Part shown: piece after piece, positions 18,852-27,826 of the stretch
How the letters are laid out: each line of letters opens with the position of its first letter
Numbering within the stretch: position 1 is the stretch's first letter
NCBI GenBank assembly: GCA_946886365.1
Contig: CAMPIM010000012.1
Span: 1 to 49,211, forward strand
Source of the DNA: an uncultured Novosphingobium sp.
GTDB taxonomy: Bacteria; Pseudomonadota; Alphaproteobacteria; Sphingomonadales; Sphingomonadaceae
Direction: 5' to 3'
Length of the DNA: 49,211 nucleotides
Notes under the pieces: generated by a model
What the model was told of the DNA's origin: nothing
The model's database searches: none
What the model saw: the letters and a program-made list of their open reading frames with translations, nothing else
Made by a program: the position numbers and the translations under genes

Positions 18852-18860
18852 TAATGGAGC

Positions 18861-19928
18861 ATGGTTGCTGAAAAGGGTCGAGGCGCGACGTTGAATGTCG
18901 CTAGTCACCGCTTCAATATCGCGGAACAGATCGCTGACGGCGACTGGCTCGATACGCTTGATGCCATAGATGGCCCCGTACCGCGCCGTCGCACACAGGT
19001 CACCGTCGAACATCCCCGGGCTATCATCAGCCGCAACAAGTCGCCTGATCTCTCCTTTAGCCAATCGATCAACGCTTATCGAGGCTGCGAACATGGATGC
19101 ATCTACTGTTTCGCCCGGCCAACCCACGCCTATCACGATCTGTCACCCGGCCTGGATTTCGAAACCCGCCTCTTCGCCAAGCCGGATGCGCCCGCCCTGC
19201 TCCGCGCCGAACTGTCCAAGCCCTCCTACAGCGTCTCCCCTATCGCCATGGGGACCAATACCGATCCCTATCAACCGATCGAACGGGATTGGAAGATTAC
19301 TCGGCAGTCTATTGAGATATTGGCTGAATGCCGCCACCCACTCTTCATCACGACAAAGTCCGACCGGGTTCTTCGCGACCTTGATCTTCTGAAGGAGATG
19401 GCGCGCGACCGGCTCGTCGCCGTGATGATCTCCGTAACGACCCTTGATCCAAAGGTTGCGCGTACTCTGGAACCTCGCGCGGCCCATCCACTTCGGCGGG
19501 TGGAGGCTATCCGTCAGCTGGCGCAAGCAGGCGTGCCGGTCGTCGCCAGCGTCTCTCCCATCATCCCCGCCATCACAGACCATGAGATCGAGGCCATAGT
19601 CGAAATCGTCGCCGCCGCCGGGGCTCGCGACGCCACCTTCATCCCGGTTCGGCTCCCCTTCGAGGTGGCGCCCTTGTTCCGCGCCTGGCTTCAAGAACAT
19701 TACCCAGACCGAGCGGCAAAAGTCATGGGAATCATTCATGAAATAAGGGGAGGCCGCGACAATGATCCTGATTTTGGGACCAGAATGCGCGGTCAGGGGG
19801 TTTGGGCCGACTTGATACGCACCCGTTTCATCAAAGCGCGAAAACGCGTCGGCTTTTCAGGCGAGAGGCTAACACTCAGGACCGACTTGTTCCGTCCGCC
19901 CGCAGGTCCACAGCTTCAACTCTTTTGA
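18861..19928 (+). CDS. PA0069-family radical SAM protein
   Basis: 355 residues. The radical SAM cysteines C76, C80 and C83 lie in the motif GCEHGCIYCFARP. Other family blocks are the N-terminal KGRGA, SPIAMGTNTDPYQPIE, FITTKSDRVLRDLDLL and the C-terminal MRGQGVWADLIRTRF. The reaction is unknown; some relatives have been named after spore photoproduct lyase because of similarity. The ATG at 18861 is kept, since the KGRGA block just after it is conserved; a TTG at 18891 has a better-spaced ribosome site but would drop that block. A possible SOS operator lies immediately upstream. It ends at the base next to the dnaE stop. Confidence 0.9.
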   Translation: MVAEKGRGATLNVASHRFNIAEQIADGDWLDTLDAIDGPVPRRRTQVTVEHPRAIISRNKSPDLSFSQSINAYRGCEHGCIYCFARPTHAYHDLSPGLDFETRLFAKPDAPALLRAELSKPSYSVSPIAMGTNTDPYQPIERDWKITRQSIEILAECRHPLFITTKSDRVLRDLDLLKEMARDRLVAVMISVTTLDPKVARTLEPRAAHPLRRVEAIRQLAQAGVPVVASVSPIIPAITDHEIEAIVEIVAAAGARDATFIPVRLPFEVAPLFRAWLQEHYPDRAAKVMGIIHEIRGGRDNDPDFGTRMRGQGVWADLIRTRFIKARKRVGFSGERLTLRTDLFRPPAGPQLQLF

Positions 19929-22900
19929 TCAGGCCGTTGCAGCGACCAGCCTGAAGCCAGAGCGCCGAGTCCGTGCCCGATACCCATCCGCTTTCGGCTC
20001 CATCCGTTCGAATCTTTGGATGGACAAGCCCGGAATGAGCGCGATCGCGTCCACCTGATCCGCCCCGATCAGGAAATCATCCCCAACGAACATCCGCGCA
20101 GCCTTTCCGCCCGCCAGTGGGGTACGCAGGAAAACTTCGCTGCGCCCGCCCCTGTTGCGTAGCAGCAGTTCCGCCAACGCGTTGACAGCTGATGCATCCT
20201 GCACATCCACGACCAATTCCATCCGCGATGCGCTGGCGAGTTGGTTAAACTGCTCCACGCCTCTGATCGTCACGCGAGGTGTTTCCTCGCCCGGCATACG
20301 ATCCAGCTCTACCATCAACAGGGCGCAATCACCGTCCCGCGCCATAACCTCGATAGCCTTGCATGCATCTTCATCGAAGCAACTCGCCTGGAATTGTCCG
20401 CTGCTGTCGGAGAAGGTCGCTGCCGCATATCGCGCACCGCGTCGCGTTTCGCGCCAGCGCACCTCTTCCACCATCGCGGCCATGACCGCATTGGCGCGCC
20501 CGCCCTCCGCCACCTGCTCGGAACAGATCGCTCCGTAGCTCCTAGCGCCACGCGCCTCAGCCAAATGGCGATAGCGATCAACAGGGTGCGCCGAGAAGTA
20601 GAAGCCAAAGGCTTCCTTTTCCTGCGCCATCCTGTCCGCAGTAGACCAGGTCTGATGGGGCGGAATTCGGACGTCTGCATGCGGCGTCTCAACGTCGCCA
20701 AACAAGCCGCCCTGCCCGCTTTCGCGCGCTTCAGCAGCACTGGCGGCAACGCTCAGGATAGTATCCGCCGCTGCATGCACTCCAGCCCGGTCAGGATGAA
20801 TTTCGTCGAACGCGCCTGATGCTGCGAGACTTTCAAGCTGGCGGCGGTTCAATAATCGCGGCTCTATCCGGTCTGCAAAGTCATCGAGGGACTTGAACGA
20901 CCCACCCGCATCCCGCTCGGCAACCAGCTGCTCCATCGCCTTTTCGCCGACGCCCTTTAGCCCCCCCAAGGCATAGCGCACCGCGAAACCAAGGCGCGCA
21001 TCCTCACCCTCATGCTGGATCGGTTCAACGGAGAAGTCGGCAAGGCTGCGATTGATGTCGGGCGCAAGGCAGCTGAGGCCCATGCGCCGCATGTCATCGA
21101 CAAAGATGGTCAGCTTATCCGTGAGATGGATATCGAACGCCATCGAGGCGGCATAGAATTCCGCCGGATAATGCGCTTTCAACCAGGCCGTCTGATAGGC
21201 AAGCAGCGCATAGGCCGCGGCGTGGGACTTGTTGAAGCCATAGCCCGCAAACTTGTCGATCAAATCGAACAGCTCATTGGCTTTGGCGGCCGGAATGTCG
21301 CTCCCGGCGCAACCTTCCACAAACCGCGCTCGCTGAGCATCCATTTCCGCCTTGATCTTCTTGCCCATGGCACGACGAAGAAGGTCAGCGTCCCCCAGGG
21401 AATAGCCCGCCAAGATCTGGGCGGCCTGCATCACCTGTTCCTGATAGACGAAGATGCCGTAGGTCTCTTCGAGGATAGGCTTCAGGAGAATATGAGGATA
21501 TTCAATATCTTCCTGGCCATTTTTACGGCGCCCGAACATAGGAATATTGTCCATCGGACCGGGCCGATAGAGCGAAACGAGCGCGATGATATCGCCGAAA
21601 TTGGTGGGCCGAACGGCGGCCAGCGTCTTGCGCATGCCTTCCGATTCCAGCTGGAACACGCCGACCGTGTCGCCCCGCTGAAGAAGGTCATAGACTGCCG
21701 GATCGTCCCAACTGAGGATGCTCAAATCGATCTCGACGCCGCGCCCAGCCAGCAGCTGGACCGCCTTTTGCAGAACAGACAGCGTTTTGAGACCCAGGAA
21801 GTCGAACTTTACCAATCCCGCGCCTTCGACATATTTCATGTCGAACTGGGTCACCGGCATGTCCGACCGCGGATCGCGATAGAGCGGCACAAGCTGTGAC
21901 AGCGGCCGGTCGCCAATGACGACGCCCGCCGCATGCGTTGAGCTATGTCGGGGGAACCCCTCCAGCTTCATCGCATAGTCGATCAGTCGTTTGACTTGAT
22001 TGTCATTGTCATATTCGGCCTTGAACTCTGCCACGCCGTTCAAGGAGCGTTCCAGCGTCCAGGGATCAGTCGGATGATTGGGCACCAGCTTGGCAAGGCG
22101 GTCCACATGCCCATAGCTCATCTGCAGAACGCGTCCGGTATCCTTCAGCACCGCGCGCGCCTTCAACTTACCGAAGGTGATGATCTGCGCCACATGGTCG
22201 GAGCCATATTTCTGCTGAACATAGCGGATCACTTCACCGCGTCGCGTTTCGCAGAAATCGATGTCGAAGTCCGGCATGGAAACGCGTTCGGGGTTGAGGA
22301 ATCGTTCGAACAGCAACCCCAGTTGCAGGGGATCAAGATCGGTAATGGTGAGCGCCCAGGCAACCACCGAGCCAGCGCCCGAACCGCGGCCCGGACCCAC
22401 GGGAATATCCTGTTCCTTCGCCCATTTGATGAAGTCGGCAACGATCAGGAAGTAGCCGGGGAAACCCATCTGAATGATGATGTCGGTTTCGAATTTCAGC
22501 CGGTCGAAATAGGGCTGGCGGGCCTCATCTCCCTCAATCCCTGCCTTTTCCAGCCGCCACTCCAGTCCTGCCGTTGCCTGCTCCCGCAACATCTGCGCTT
22601 CGCCTTCGATGTCGCCAGCGAGACTCGGCAGGATAGGCTTGCGTTTTGGTGCAGCGACCGCGCAGCGTTGGGCGACTACAAGCGTGTTGGCTAGCGCCTC
22701 CGGCAAATCCTCAAACAGCCGCTTCATCTCTGCGGCCGGTTTCATCCAGGCGTCAGGCGAACTCGTCCGCCGGTCGGGAGTTTCAACATAGGCCCCGTCG
22801 GCGATGCAGAGCATCACATCATGCGCCTCGTGAAAGTGAGGCTCAGCAAAGCAGGTCGGATTGGTAGCGATCAGCGGCAGATCACGCGAATAGGCAAGTT

Positions 22901-23471
22901 CGAGCAATTCAGCTTCCGCCCTGCCTTCGATGGGATCAAGCCTCCGGCAAATTTCGACATATAGGCGATCCGGAAAGAGGGTCTGAAGCCGGTCAGCATA
23001 GGCAAACGCGGCGTCGGGCTGGTCCTCCGCGAACAATCGAGCAAGCGCTCCCTCCGCCCCAGCGGTCAGAGCGATAAGCCCTTCCGTCCGGCCCACCAGC
23101 GCATCCAGGGTAACGTGGGGAACTTCTTCGACCGGACGGTCGAGGTGGGCCATCGAAACCAGCGCACAAAGATTATCATATCCAGCTTCATCCTGGGCAT
23201 AAAGCGCCAGCCAATCATGCACGGCAGCGGCATTGGCAGGGCGCCCCGGCCGCAATATGCCCAGCATGGCTCCGATTATCGGCTGAACGCCCTCGCCCTT
23301 GCAGGCATCTGAAAAAGCCATCGACCCATAAAGGCCATTGCGGTCAGTGATCGCTGCGGCCGGAAAGCCCAGCGTTCGCGCTTGCTTCGCGATCTTTTTC
23401 GGCTCGATCGCGCCTTCCAACATGGTGAAAGAGGAAAAAATGCGAAGGGGTACAAAACCGGCATGAGGCAT
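19929..23471 (-). CDS. dnaE: DNA polymerase III subunit alpha
   Basis: 1180 residues, full length for DnaE1 and too long for the mutagenic DnaE2. An N-terminal PHP domain (about 1-270) is followed by the polymerase palm with catalytic aspartates D401 and D403 in MPDFDIDF and the third in VKFDFLGLKTL. Fingers carry NKSHAAAYALLAYQTAWLKA, then come the HhH region and a beta-clamp motif QGGLF near residue 920, with an OB fold in the tail. The PHP start reads PLRIFSSFTMLEG where metal-binding relatives have HLRxHSxYS, so this PHP domain lacks two metal ligands and probably has no exonuclease. It is the replicative polymerase. Divergent from the cyclase gene; DnaA-like boxes lie in between. Confidence 0.96.
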   Translation of the reverse strand: MPHAGFVPLRIFSSFTMLEGAIEPKKIAKQARTLGFPAAAITDRNGLYGSMAFSDACKGEGVQPIIGAMLGILRPGRPANAAAVHDWLALYAQDEAGYDNLCALVSMAHLDRPVEEVPHVTLDALVGRTEGLIALTAGAEGALARLFAEDQPDAAFAYADRLQTLFPDRLYVEICRRLDPIEGRAEAELLELAYSRDLPLIATNPTCFAEPHFHEAHDVMLCIADGAYVETPDRRTSSPDAWMKPAAEMKRLFEDLPEALANTLVVAQRCAVAAPKRKPILPSLAGDIEGEAQMLREQATAGLEWRLEKAGIEGDEARQPYFDRLKFETDIIIQMGFPGYFLIVADFIKWAKEQDIPVGPGRGSGAGSVVAWALTITDLDPLQLGLLFERFLNPERVSMPDFDIDFCETRRGEVIRYVQQKYGSDHVAQIITFGKLKARAVLKDTGRVLQMSYGHVDRLAKLVPNHPTDPWTLERSLNGVAEFKAEYDNDNQVKRLIDYAMKLEGFPRHSSTHAAGVVIGDRPLSQLVPLYRDPRSDMPVTQFDMKYVEGAGLVKFDFLGLKTLSVLQKAVQLLAGRGVEIDLSILSWDDPAVYDLLQRGDTVGVFQLESEGMRKTLAAVRPTNFGDIIALVSLYRPGPMDNIPMFGRRKNGQEDIEYPHILLKPILEETYGIFVYQEQVMQAAQILAGYSLGDADLLRRAMGKKIKAEMDAQRARFVEGCAGSDIPAAKANELFDLIDKFAGYGFNKSHAAAYALLAYQTAWLKAHYPAEFYAASMAFDIHLTDKLTIFVDDMRRMGLSCLAPDINRSLADFSVEPIQHEGEDARLGFAVRYALGGLKGVGEKAMEQLVAERDAGGSFKSLDDFADRIEPRLLNRRQLESLAASGAFDEIHPDRAGVHAAADTILSVAASAAEARESGQGGLFGDVETPHADVRIPPHQTWSTADRMAQEKEAFGFYFSAHPVDRYRHLAEARGARSYGAICSEQVAEGGRANAVMAAMVEEVRWRETRRGARYAAATFSDSSGQFQASCFDEDACKAIEVMARDGDCALLMVELDRMPGEETPRVTIRGVEQFNQLASASRMELVVDVQDASAVNALAELLLRNRGGRSEVFLRTPLAGGKAARMFVGDDFLIGADQVDAIALIPGLSIQRFERMEPKADGYRARTRRSGFRLVAATA

Positions 23472-23525
23472 TCGGCATTGATAGCGCCGCTACCACCTCG
23501 GGCGCCAGTCCTTCTTGAGAAATGC

Positions 23526-23534
23526 TGTGGATAA
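23526..23534 (-). promoter_or_regulatory. DnaA box (perfect TTATCCACA)
   Basis: Read on the minus strand the site is TTATCCACA, the consensus DnaA box, 55 bases upstream of the dnaE start. One perfect 9-mer has a fair chance of arising at random in this window, so function is an inference from its place before a replication gene. Confidence 0.5.
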
Positions 23535-23640
23535 ACGGCGGCGTCCGTCTGCTCGCAAGCTGCGCCAATGTGGCGCAATCTCCGGGCCGCTTGCCCCATG
23601 ATTAAGCATTCTCCAACTTCTCACACATAATTGCACGCAT

Positions 23641-25449
23641 ATGCGTTTATCCACGATCACCAACTGGGCTTATGGCGCCACCGTACTCCTGACGCTCGCT
23701 TCCGGCACGACGATGCTCATGGCATCAGGCGCTGAAAAGGCGGAACGCACCGCAGTCGAGCAGCGCGCGGTCTTTGATCAGCTGACGGCCGCGTTGCTCG
23801 AAGACAGCTACCGACAGACGGAGCAGGCGCGGGCATTCTCGATTACCGGAGATCCCACTCACGTCATTGCGTACCGGCGCGGGAAAGCTGCACTGCGCTC
23901 GGTCGAACAGCGTATCGACAGGTTGCGTGATGCGGGTGCTACTGAGGCCGAACTTCGTGCTCTTCGCGACGCCCTACATTGGACCGACGCTCTCACCGAT
24001 GAACAGGAAGCGGCCTTACGCGCCGTCGAGGCAGGCAATCGCGACACTGCACGGACGATATTGTTCGGCGATGAATATGGCCGCGAACTCGACCGCATCG
24101 GTGCCCAGATCGGCAAGTTTCAGTACATGCTAGATCAACGTACCGAAACGATGATCGCCCGTGCCACAACGACTGCGCGGCAATGGCGAAGCATGTCCGA
24201 AATCATGCTCGGCGCCACGGCGCTCCTTTTTCTCTGTGTTCTCTATTTCATTCTCAAACAGCGCATCCTGCACCCCGTCGTTCGCCTGAGCGATGTAGTT
24301 ACCCGTTTGGCCGCACAGGACTTCGCAGCAATCCCGCCGGAATTTTCGCATGTCGACGAAATCGGAGATATGGCTCAGGCGATCCGGATCTTCCGCGAAA
24401 ATGGCCTGGAGCGGCAACGGCTGGAGAAGGAACGCGACGCTGACCGGATCATGCAGGACCTTCTTTCCCGCATGACGCAGCGCCTTCAGGGTTGTGACAA
24501 CAGCTCCGATCTGATCGACGTCGTGCGACGGTTCGCGCCGGAGATCGCACCCGGCTTCGCGGGCAGGCTATACATCCACGACGCCCGCCGGAATGCGATG
24601 CGCCAGGCTTGCGACTGGTTGTCGCCACTATGGTCGAACGAGGAATTTCCCCCTTCAAATTGCTGGGGATTGCGTCGCGGCCAGACGCACCGGCCTGCGG
24701 GAAACATCATCGACATCCCTTGCGAACATCTGGGCGGGCAATGTTCGGCTTCAACCATTTGCATCCCGCTCGCGGCGCAGGGTGAAACAATTGGCCTGCT
24801 CTATTTCGAGGAGCCCGGAAATCTGACCGCCGACCAGATCGAAAGGACTGAAAAATATCTGGAGATGCTGGCCGAAAATATCGGGCTGGCGCTGGCGAAC
24901 CTTCGCCTGCGCGACGCGCTGCGCGAAATGGCAATGGTTGATGCATTGACCGGCCTCGCCAACAGGCGGCGGTTCGACACCGCGCTTGAAGACGCAGTGG
25001 CGGTCAGCACGCGCGATCGCTCCCCTCTCGCTTGCCTTATGATCGACATCGATCACTTCAAACGCTTCAATGACGCATATGGCCATGATGCCGGAGATGC
25101 GGTGCTGCGGGCCGTGGGCGGTGTGCTCGATGACTCGCTCCGTGAAGACGGTGTCGCCTTCCGCTTGGGTGGTGAAGAGTTCGTGCTGTTGATGCCCGGA
25201 TTTTCGCTGGATCAGGCGATCGATCGAGCGCGGCAGGTCCAAGCGAGGATTCAGAATCTGCGCGTGCAGCATGGCCATCAAGAGCTTGGCCCCATCACAG
25301 CTTCATTCGGTCTCGCCGCCTATCCGGATCATGGCAAACCTGCGCAGCTCGTCCAAACCGCCGATGCCGCGCTCCTTCGCGCAAAGGCGCAAGGACGAAA
25401 CCAGATCGTGGTAGCCACTGTTCGTGAAGATGCCTCAGTTCAGGCCTGA
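23641..25449 (+). CDS. Membrane diguanylate cyclase (sensor-HAMP-GAF-GGDEF)
   Basis: 602 residues. A first membrane helix (about 10-30), a helical periplasmic sensor (31-185) and a second helix ([19 protein letters not shown], near 187-205) lead to a HAMP segment (205-260), a GAF-like domain (280-425) and a C-terminal GGDEF domain. The active motif is GGEEF at 510-514, preceded by [15 protein letters not shown] and [16 protein letters not shown], so c-di-GMP synthesis is expected. The inhibitory I-site position reads REDG instead of RxxD, so product inhibition may be weak or lost. The sensed signal is unknown. It is divergent from dnaE and its stop overlaps the lolD stop region by 15 bases on the other strand. 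Confidence 0.92.
   Translation: MRLSTITNWAYGATVLLTLASGTTMLMASGAEKAERTAVEQRAVFDQLTAALLEDSYRQTEQARAFSITGDPTHVIAYRRGKAALRSVEQRIDRLRDAGATEAELRALRDALHWTDALTDEQEAALRAVEAGNRDTARTILFGDEYGRELDRIGAQIGKFQYMLDQRTETMIARATTTARQWRSMSEIMLGATALLFLCVLYFILKQRILHPVVRLSDVVTRLAAQDFAAIPPEFSHVDEIGDMAQAIRIFRENGLERQRLEKERDADRIMQDLLSRMTQRLQGCDNSSDLIDVVRRFAPEIAPGFAGRLYIHDARRNAMRQACDWLSPLWSNEEFPPSNCWGLRRGQTHRPAGNIIDIPCEHLGGQCSASTICIPLAAQGETIGLLYFEEPGNLTADQIERTEKYLEMLAENIGLALANLRLRDALREMAMVDALTGLANRRRFDTALEDAVAVSTRDRSPLACLMIDIDHFKRFNDAYGHDAGDAVLRAVGGVLDDSLREDGVAFRLGGEEFVLLMPGFSLDQAIDRARQVQARIQNLRVQHGHQELGPITASFGLAAYPDHGKPAQLVQTADAALLRAKAQGRNQIVVATVREDASVQA
23647..23655 (+). promoter_or_regulatory. DnaA-like box (TTATCCACG)
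   Basis: One mismatch from the consensus, inside codons 3-5 of the diguanylate cyclase gene and inverted relative to the perfect box 113 bases away. It may be coincidence. Confidence 0.3.
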
Positions 25450-26124
25450 AGCTTCTTCCAGCAACCCTTCATGAAGGCGGACGACGCGATCCATCTTTTC
25501 CGCGAGCCTTTCATTATGGGTCGCGACCAGAGCGGCCGAGCCTTCCTCCCGCACAAGGCGGAGAAACTCGGCTAGCACGATATCGGCTGTCCGTTCATCC
25601 AGATTCCCCGTGGGTTCATCGGCCAGGATCAAGGCAGGACGGTTGGCAAGTGCCCGAGCCACCGCCACGCGTTGCTGCTCGCCACCAGAAAGTTGGCTCG
25701 GCCGATGATCCAGACGATGACCAAGGCCCAAGGTTGTCAGGAGCGACTCAGCACGTGCACGTGCCGCATTGAACTCCTTGTCGCGGATAACCTGGGGGAG
25801 GATGACATTTTCGGCCGCGTTGAAATCCGGCAGCAGATGGTGGAATTGATATACGAAGCCCAATGCATCCCTGCGCAAGCGCGTCCGCCCGTCATTATCG
25901 AGGCGCGCAGCTTCCTCACCATCGATGCGGATAGACCCGTCGAATCCGCCTTCCAACAGACCGACCGCCTGCAACAGGGTCGATTTGCCGGACCCTGACG
26001 GCCCGAGCAGCGCCACGATCTCTCCCTCTCCGACGGTCAGGTCGACGCCGCGCAGGACCTCGATCGTGACACCTCCTTGAGTGAAGCTGCGCTTCAGGCC
26101 CGCAACCTTCAATATGTCATTCAT
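25435..26124 (-). CDS. lolD: Lipoprotein-releasing ABC transporter ATPase LolD
   Basis: 229 residues. Walker A is GPSGSGKS (41-48), the ABC signature is LSGGEQQR, and Walker B is ALILADEP followed by TGNLD; ATHNE is the switch histidine region. The sequence [18 protein letters not shown] is typical of LolD rather than other ABC ATPases. It powers release of lipoproteins from the inner membrane to LolA. ATG 26124 is used: the start overlaps the permease stop by eight bases (ATGAATGA). An upstream open frame to 26184 lacks conservation. Confidence 0.95.
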   Translation of the reverse strand: MNDILKVAGLKRSFTQGGVTIEVLRGVDLTVGEGEIVALLGPSGSGKSTLLQAVGLLEGGFDGSIRIDGEEAARLDNDGRTRLRRDALGFVYQFHHLLPDFNAAENVILPQVIRDKEFNAARARAESLLTTLGLGHRLDHRPSQLSGGEQQRVAVARALANRPALILADEPTGNLDERTADIVLAEFLRLVREEGSAALVATHNERLAEKMDRVVRLHEGLLEEASGLN

Positions 26125-27367
26125 AACGCAGCACCTGAACGGGATCGGTATTGGCAGCCTTGAAGGCTGGATAGAGCGTAGCAAGGAAACTGAAAATCAA
26201 CGCCATCAGGCAGATGATCGTGATTTCGATGGGATCTGGCTTGGCCGGCAGTTCGGTCAGAAAACGGATCGAGGGATCCCACAAATTCTGCCCGGTCATG
26301 AACTGGATCGCATTCACCACACTCTGCCGGAAAAAGAGGAAGGTGAAGCCCAGCACCATCCCGGCCACCATGCCCAACGATCCGATGGTCACGCCCACGG
26401 TCATGAATATCTTGACGAGCCCAACCCGACTTGCGCCCATTGTTCGCAAGATCGCAATGTCACGCGTTTTCGCTCGCACCAGCATGATCAGCGAGGAAAG
26501 GATGTTGAAAACCGCGACCAGCACGATGATCGAAAGCACCACGAACATCGCGACCCGTTCAACGGCCAGTGCTTCAAAGAGGGAGGCGTTCATCTGGCGC
26601 CAATCGGTCACGACAGCGCGACCGGCAACCTTTCCAGCCAGCGGTTCCAAGATCGTTCCCACCCGATCAGCGTCCACAGTCTCGATCTCGATCATCCCGA
26701 CCACGTCGCCGAGCAACAATAGGGTCTGCGCATCTTCCACAGGCATCACGACGAACGCCTTGTCGTAGTCGTAGACACCCACCTCAAAGATCGCCGCCAC
26801 CTGATAGGAAATCTGGCGCGGTACAGTACCGAACGGCGTCGATCGCCCTGCGGGATTGATTATGGTGATGCTGTCGCCAAGCTGAAGGCCCAGATTTTCA
26901 GCCAGTCGCGATCCTATGCCAACCTTGCCCGCGTTGGCGGTGAGGTTATCCATGCTCCCTGCCAGCACCTTCGCCTTCAGTGTAGCATTGTTCCGGATGT
27001 CCTTGACGGTCATGCCCCGGACGAGGACCGCTTCGACCCGTCCCTGAAAGCTGCCGAGCAGCGGCTGTTCGATAAGCGGCGTTGCGCTGGTGACGCCGGG
27101 CGTCGCCTTTGCTTCTTTCAATATGGATCGCCAATCGGGCAACCGTCCACCATAGCCCTGCACCACCGCATGGCCATTCAGTCCCACAATTTTGTCGAAC
27201 AACTCAGCGCGGAACCCGTTCATCACACTCATCACGATGATGAGCGCGGCCACCCCCAACATCACAGCGGCGAGGCTTATCCCAGCAACGAGGAAAATGA
27301 ATCCCTCCCCCTTCCCAGGCAGCAGATAGCGCTTGGCAATCATACGTTCGTAGCGTGACAAGATCAT
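26117..27367 (-). CDS. Lipoprotein-releasing system permease LolC/E
   Basis: 416 residues, the usual LolC/LolE length. One N-terminal membrane helix ([32 protein letters not shown]) split by a short loop, a large periplasmic domain (about 50-270) and three C-terminal helices form the MacB-like FtsX fold. The ARTMGAS-type coupling segment reads [12 protein letters not shown], and the end VQVLRYE is family-typical. Alphaproteobacteria often carry a single LolC/E-type permease that works as a homodimer (LolF). Start ATG 27367 ([15 protein letters not shown]) is favoured; the frame is open to 27463 but without conservation. It is coupled to lolD. Confidence 0.93.
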   Translation of the reverse strand: MILSRYERMIAKRYLLPGKGEGFIFLVAGISLAAVMLGVAALIIVMSVMNGFRAELFDKIVGLNGHAVVQGYGGRLPDWRSILKEAKATPGVTSATPLIEQPLLGSFQGRVEAVLVRGMTVKDIRNNATLKAKVLAGSMDNLTANAGKVGIGSRLAENLGLQLGDSITIINPAGRSTPFGTVPRQISYQVAAIFEVGVYDYDKAFVVMPVEDAQTLLLLGDVVGMIEIETVDADRVGTILEPLAGKVAGRAVVTDWRQMNASLFEALAVERVAMFVVLSIIVLVAVFNILSSLIMLVRAKTRDIAILRTMGASRVGLVKIFMTVGVTIGSLGMVAGMVLGFTFLFFRQSVVNAIQFMTGQNLWDPSIRFLTELPAKPDPIEITIICLMALIFSFLATLYPAFKAANTDPVQVLRYE

Positions 27368-27479
27368 GGTGGCGCGAACGGCCCTTTGCGTGATGTTAAT
27401 TACTGCCCGTCTAGCAGGGTCTCCACTAACGGCAAGCATCGCAGATTGTTGCACCTCAGCCACAGGCGTGAAGCTAAAA

Positions 27480-27682
27480 TCTTCCCGTACGGAAATAGCC
27501 CGTGACAGCGGGCCTTCGGAGCCATAGCAAAGTCATCGAAGCACAGGTTAATGGCCGTGGTTCAGGGATACTGCTTCCCGCTTCAAGCTTAGGGGGCTGA
27601 GAAGTGGTTGAGGCAGACCAAGGGGGAGACGAGCAATCGTCCATTAGTGCCCGGATCGTGGAAACACGATCCGGGCACTTTT
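27480..27682 (+). ncRNA. Candidate structured small RNA, family not recognised
   Basis: The region has no credible protein gene but is dense in stable hairpins ending in a strong terminator. In order: GCCCG/CGGGC (27498-27513); a long imperfect rod in which 27571-27584 pairs with 27601-27616 over 14 bp with a two-base bulge, extended by TGGT/ACCA (27558-27561 with 27617-27620); a GACGA-GCAA-TCGTC hairpin with a GNRA loop at 27629-27642; and the terminator. The 5' end and promoter are not clear, so the start given is approximate. It does not show signatures I know for tmRNA, SRP RNA, RNase P or 6S RNA. It could also be a long 5' region of an unknown transcript. Confidence 0.5.
27646..27682 (+). 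terminator. Strong intrinsic terminator without an upstream gene
   Basis: A perfect 15-bp inverted repeat (27646-27660 with 27665-27679) with a GAAA tetraloop and TTTT directly after. The T-run exists only on the plus strand. The nearest upstream gene in that direction is the diguanylate cyclase more than 2 kb away, so the terminator must serve a separate short transcript. Confidence 0.88.
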
Positions 27683-27703
27683 GATTCCGGCCGAAACAGG
27701 CCT

Positions 27704-27731
27704 CTTGAAACCCGATTTCGTTCAACCATAT
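27704..27731 (+). promoter_or_regulatory. RpoH (sigma-32) type promoter
   Basis: CTTGAAA (27704-27710), 13 bases, then AACCATAT (27724-27731) fits the heat-shock promoter CTTGAAA-N11-15-CCCCATnT with six of eight matches in the second box. It would start transcription near 27738 and produce an untranslated leader of about 89 bases before hsp20. Confidence 0.65.
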
Positions 27732-27737
27732 CAACGA

Positions 27738-27826
27738 CGCACGGCCGCCTGATGGGGTCGCGCATCGTATCGCCGGACGCCAGCATGGGTCCGGTATGAT
27801 CATTTTGCTCTGATGGAGATTATGAC
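27738..27826 (+). promoter_or_regulatory. ROSE-like RNA thermometer of hsp20
   Basis: Three hairpins in a row: CGGCC/GGTCG (27742-27746 with 27756-27760), CCGGAC/GTCCGG (27773-27778 with 27789-27794) and a 3' hairpin that masks the ribosome site. In the last, TCAT (27800-27803) pairs with ATGA (27822-27825) and TTTGC (27804-27808) faces GGAGA (27815-27819), with a G-G pair in the middle as in known ROSE elements. GGAG at 27815-27818 is the Shine-Dalgarno of the next gene. ROSE elements repress small heat-shock genes of proteobacteria at normal temperature. Confidence 0.7.

Noticed and set aside
19929..23471. SOS-inducible DnaE2 polymerase, because of the nearby LexA-like box
   Set aside because: The protein is 1180 residues with a clamp motif and DnaE1-type organisation, no imuA or imuB is adjacent, and the box lies before the gene on the opposite strand.
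27480..27682. Identification of the structured RNA as 6S RNA
   Set aside because: Length is similar, but I see no conserved 6S core and no usual neighbour genes; calling it 6S would be a guess.
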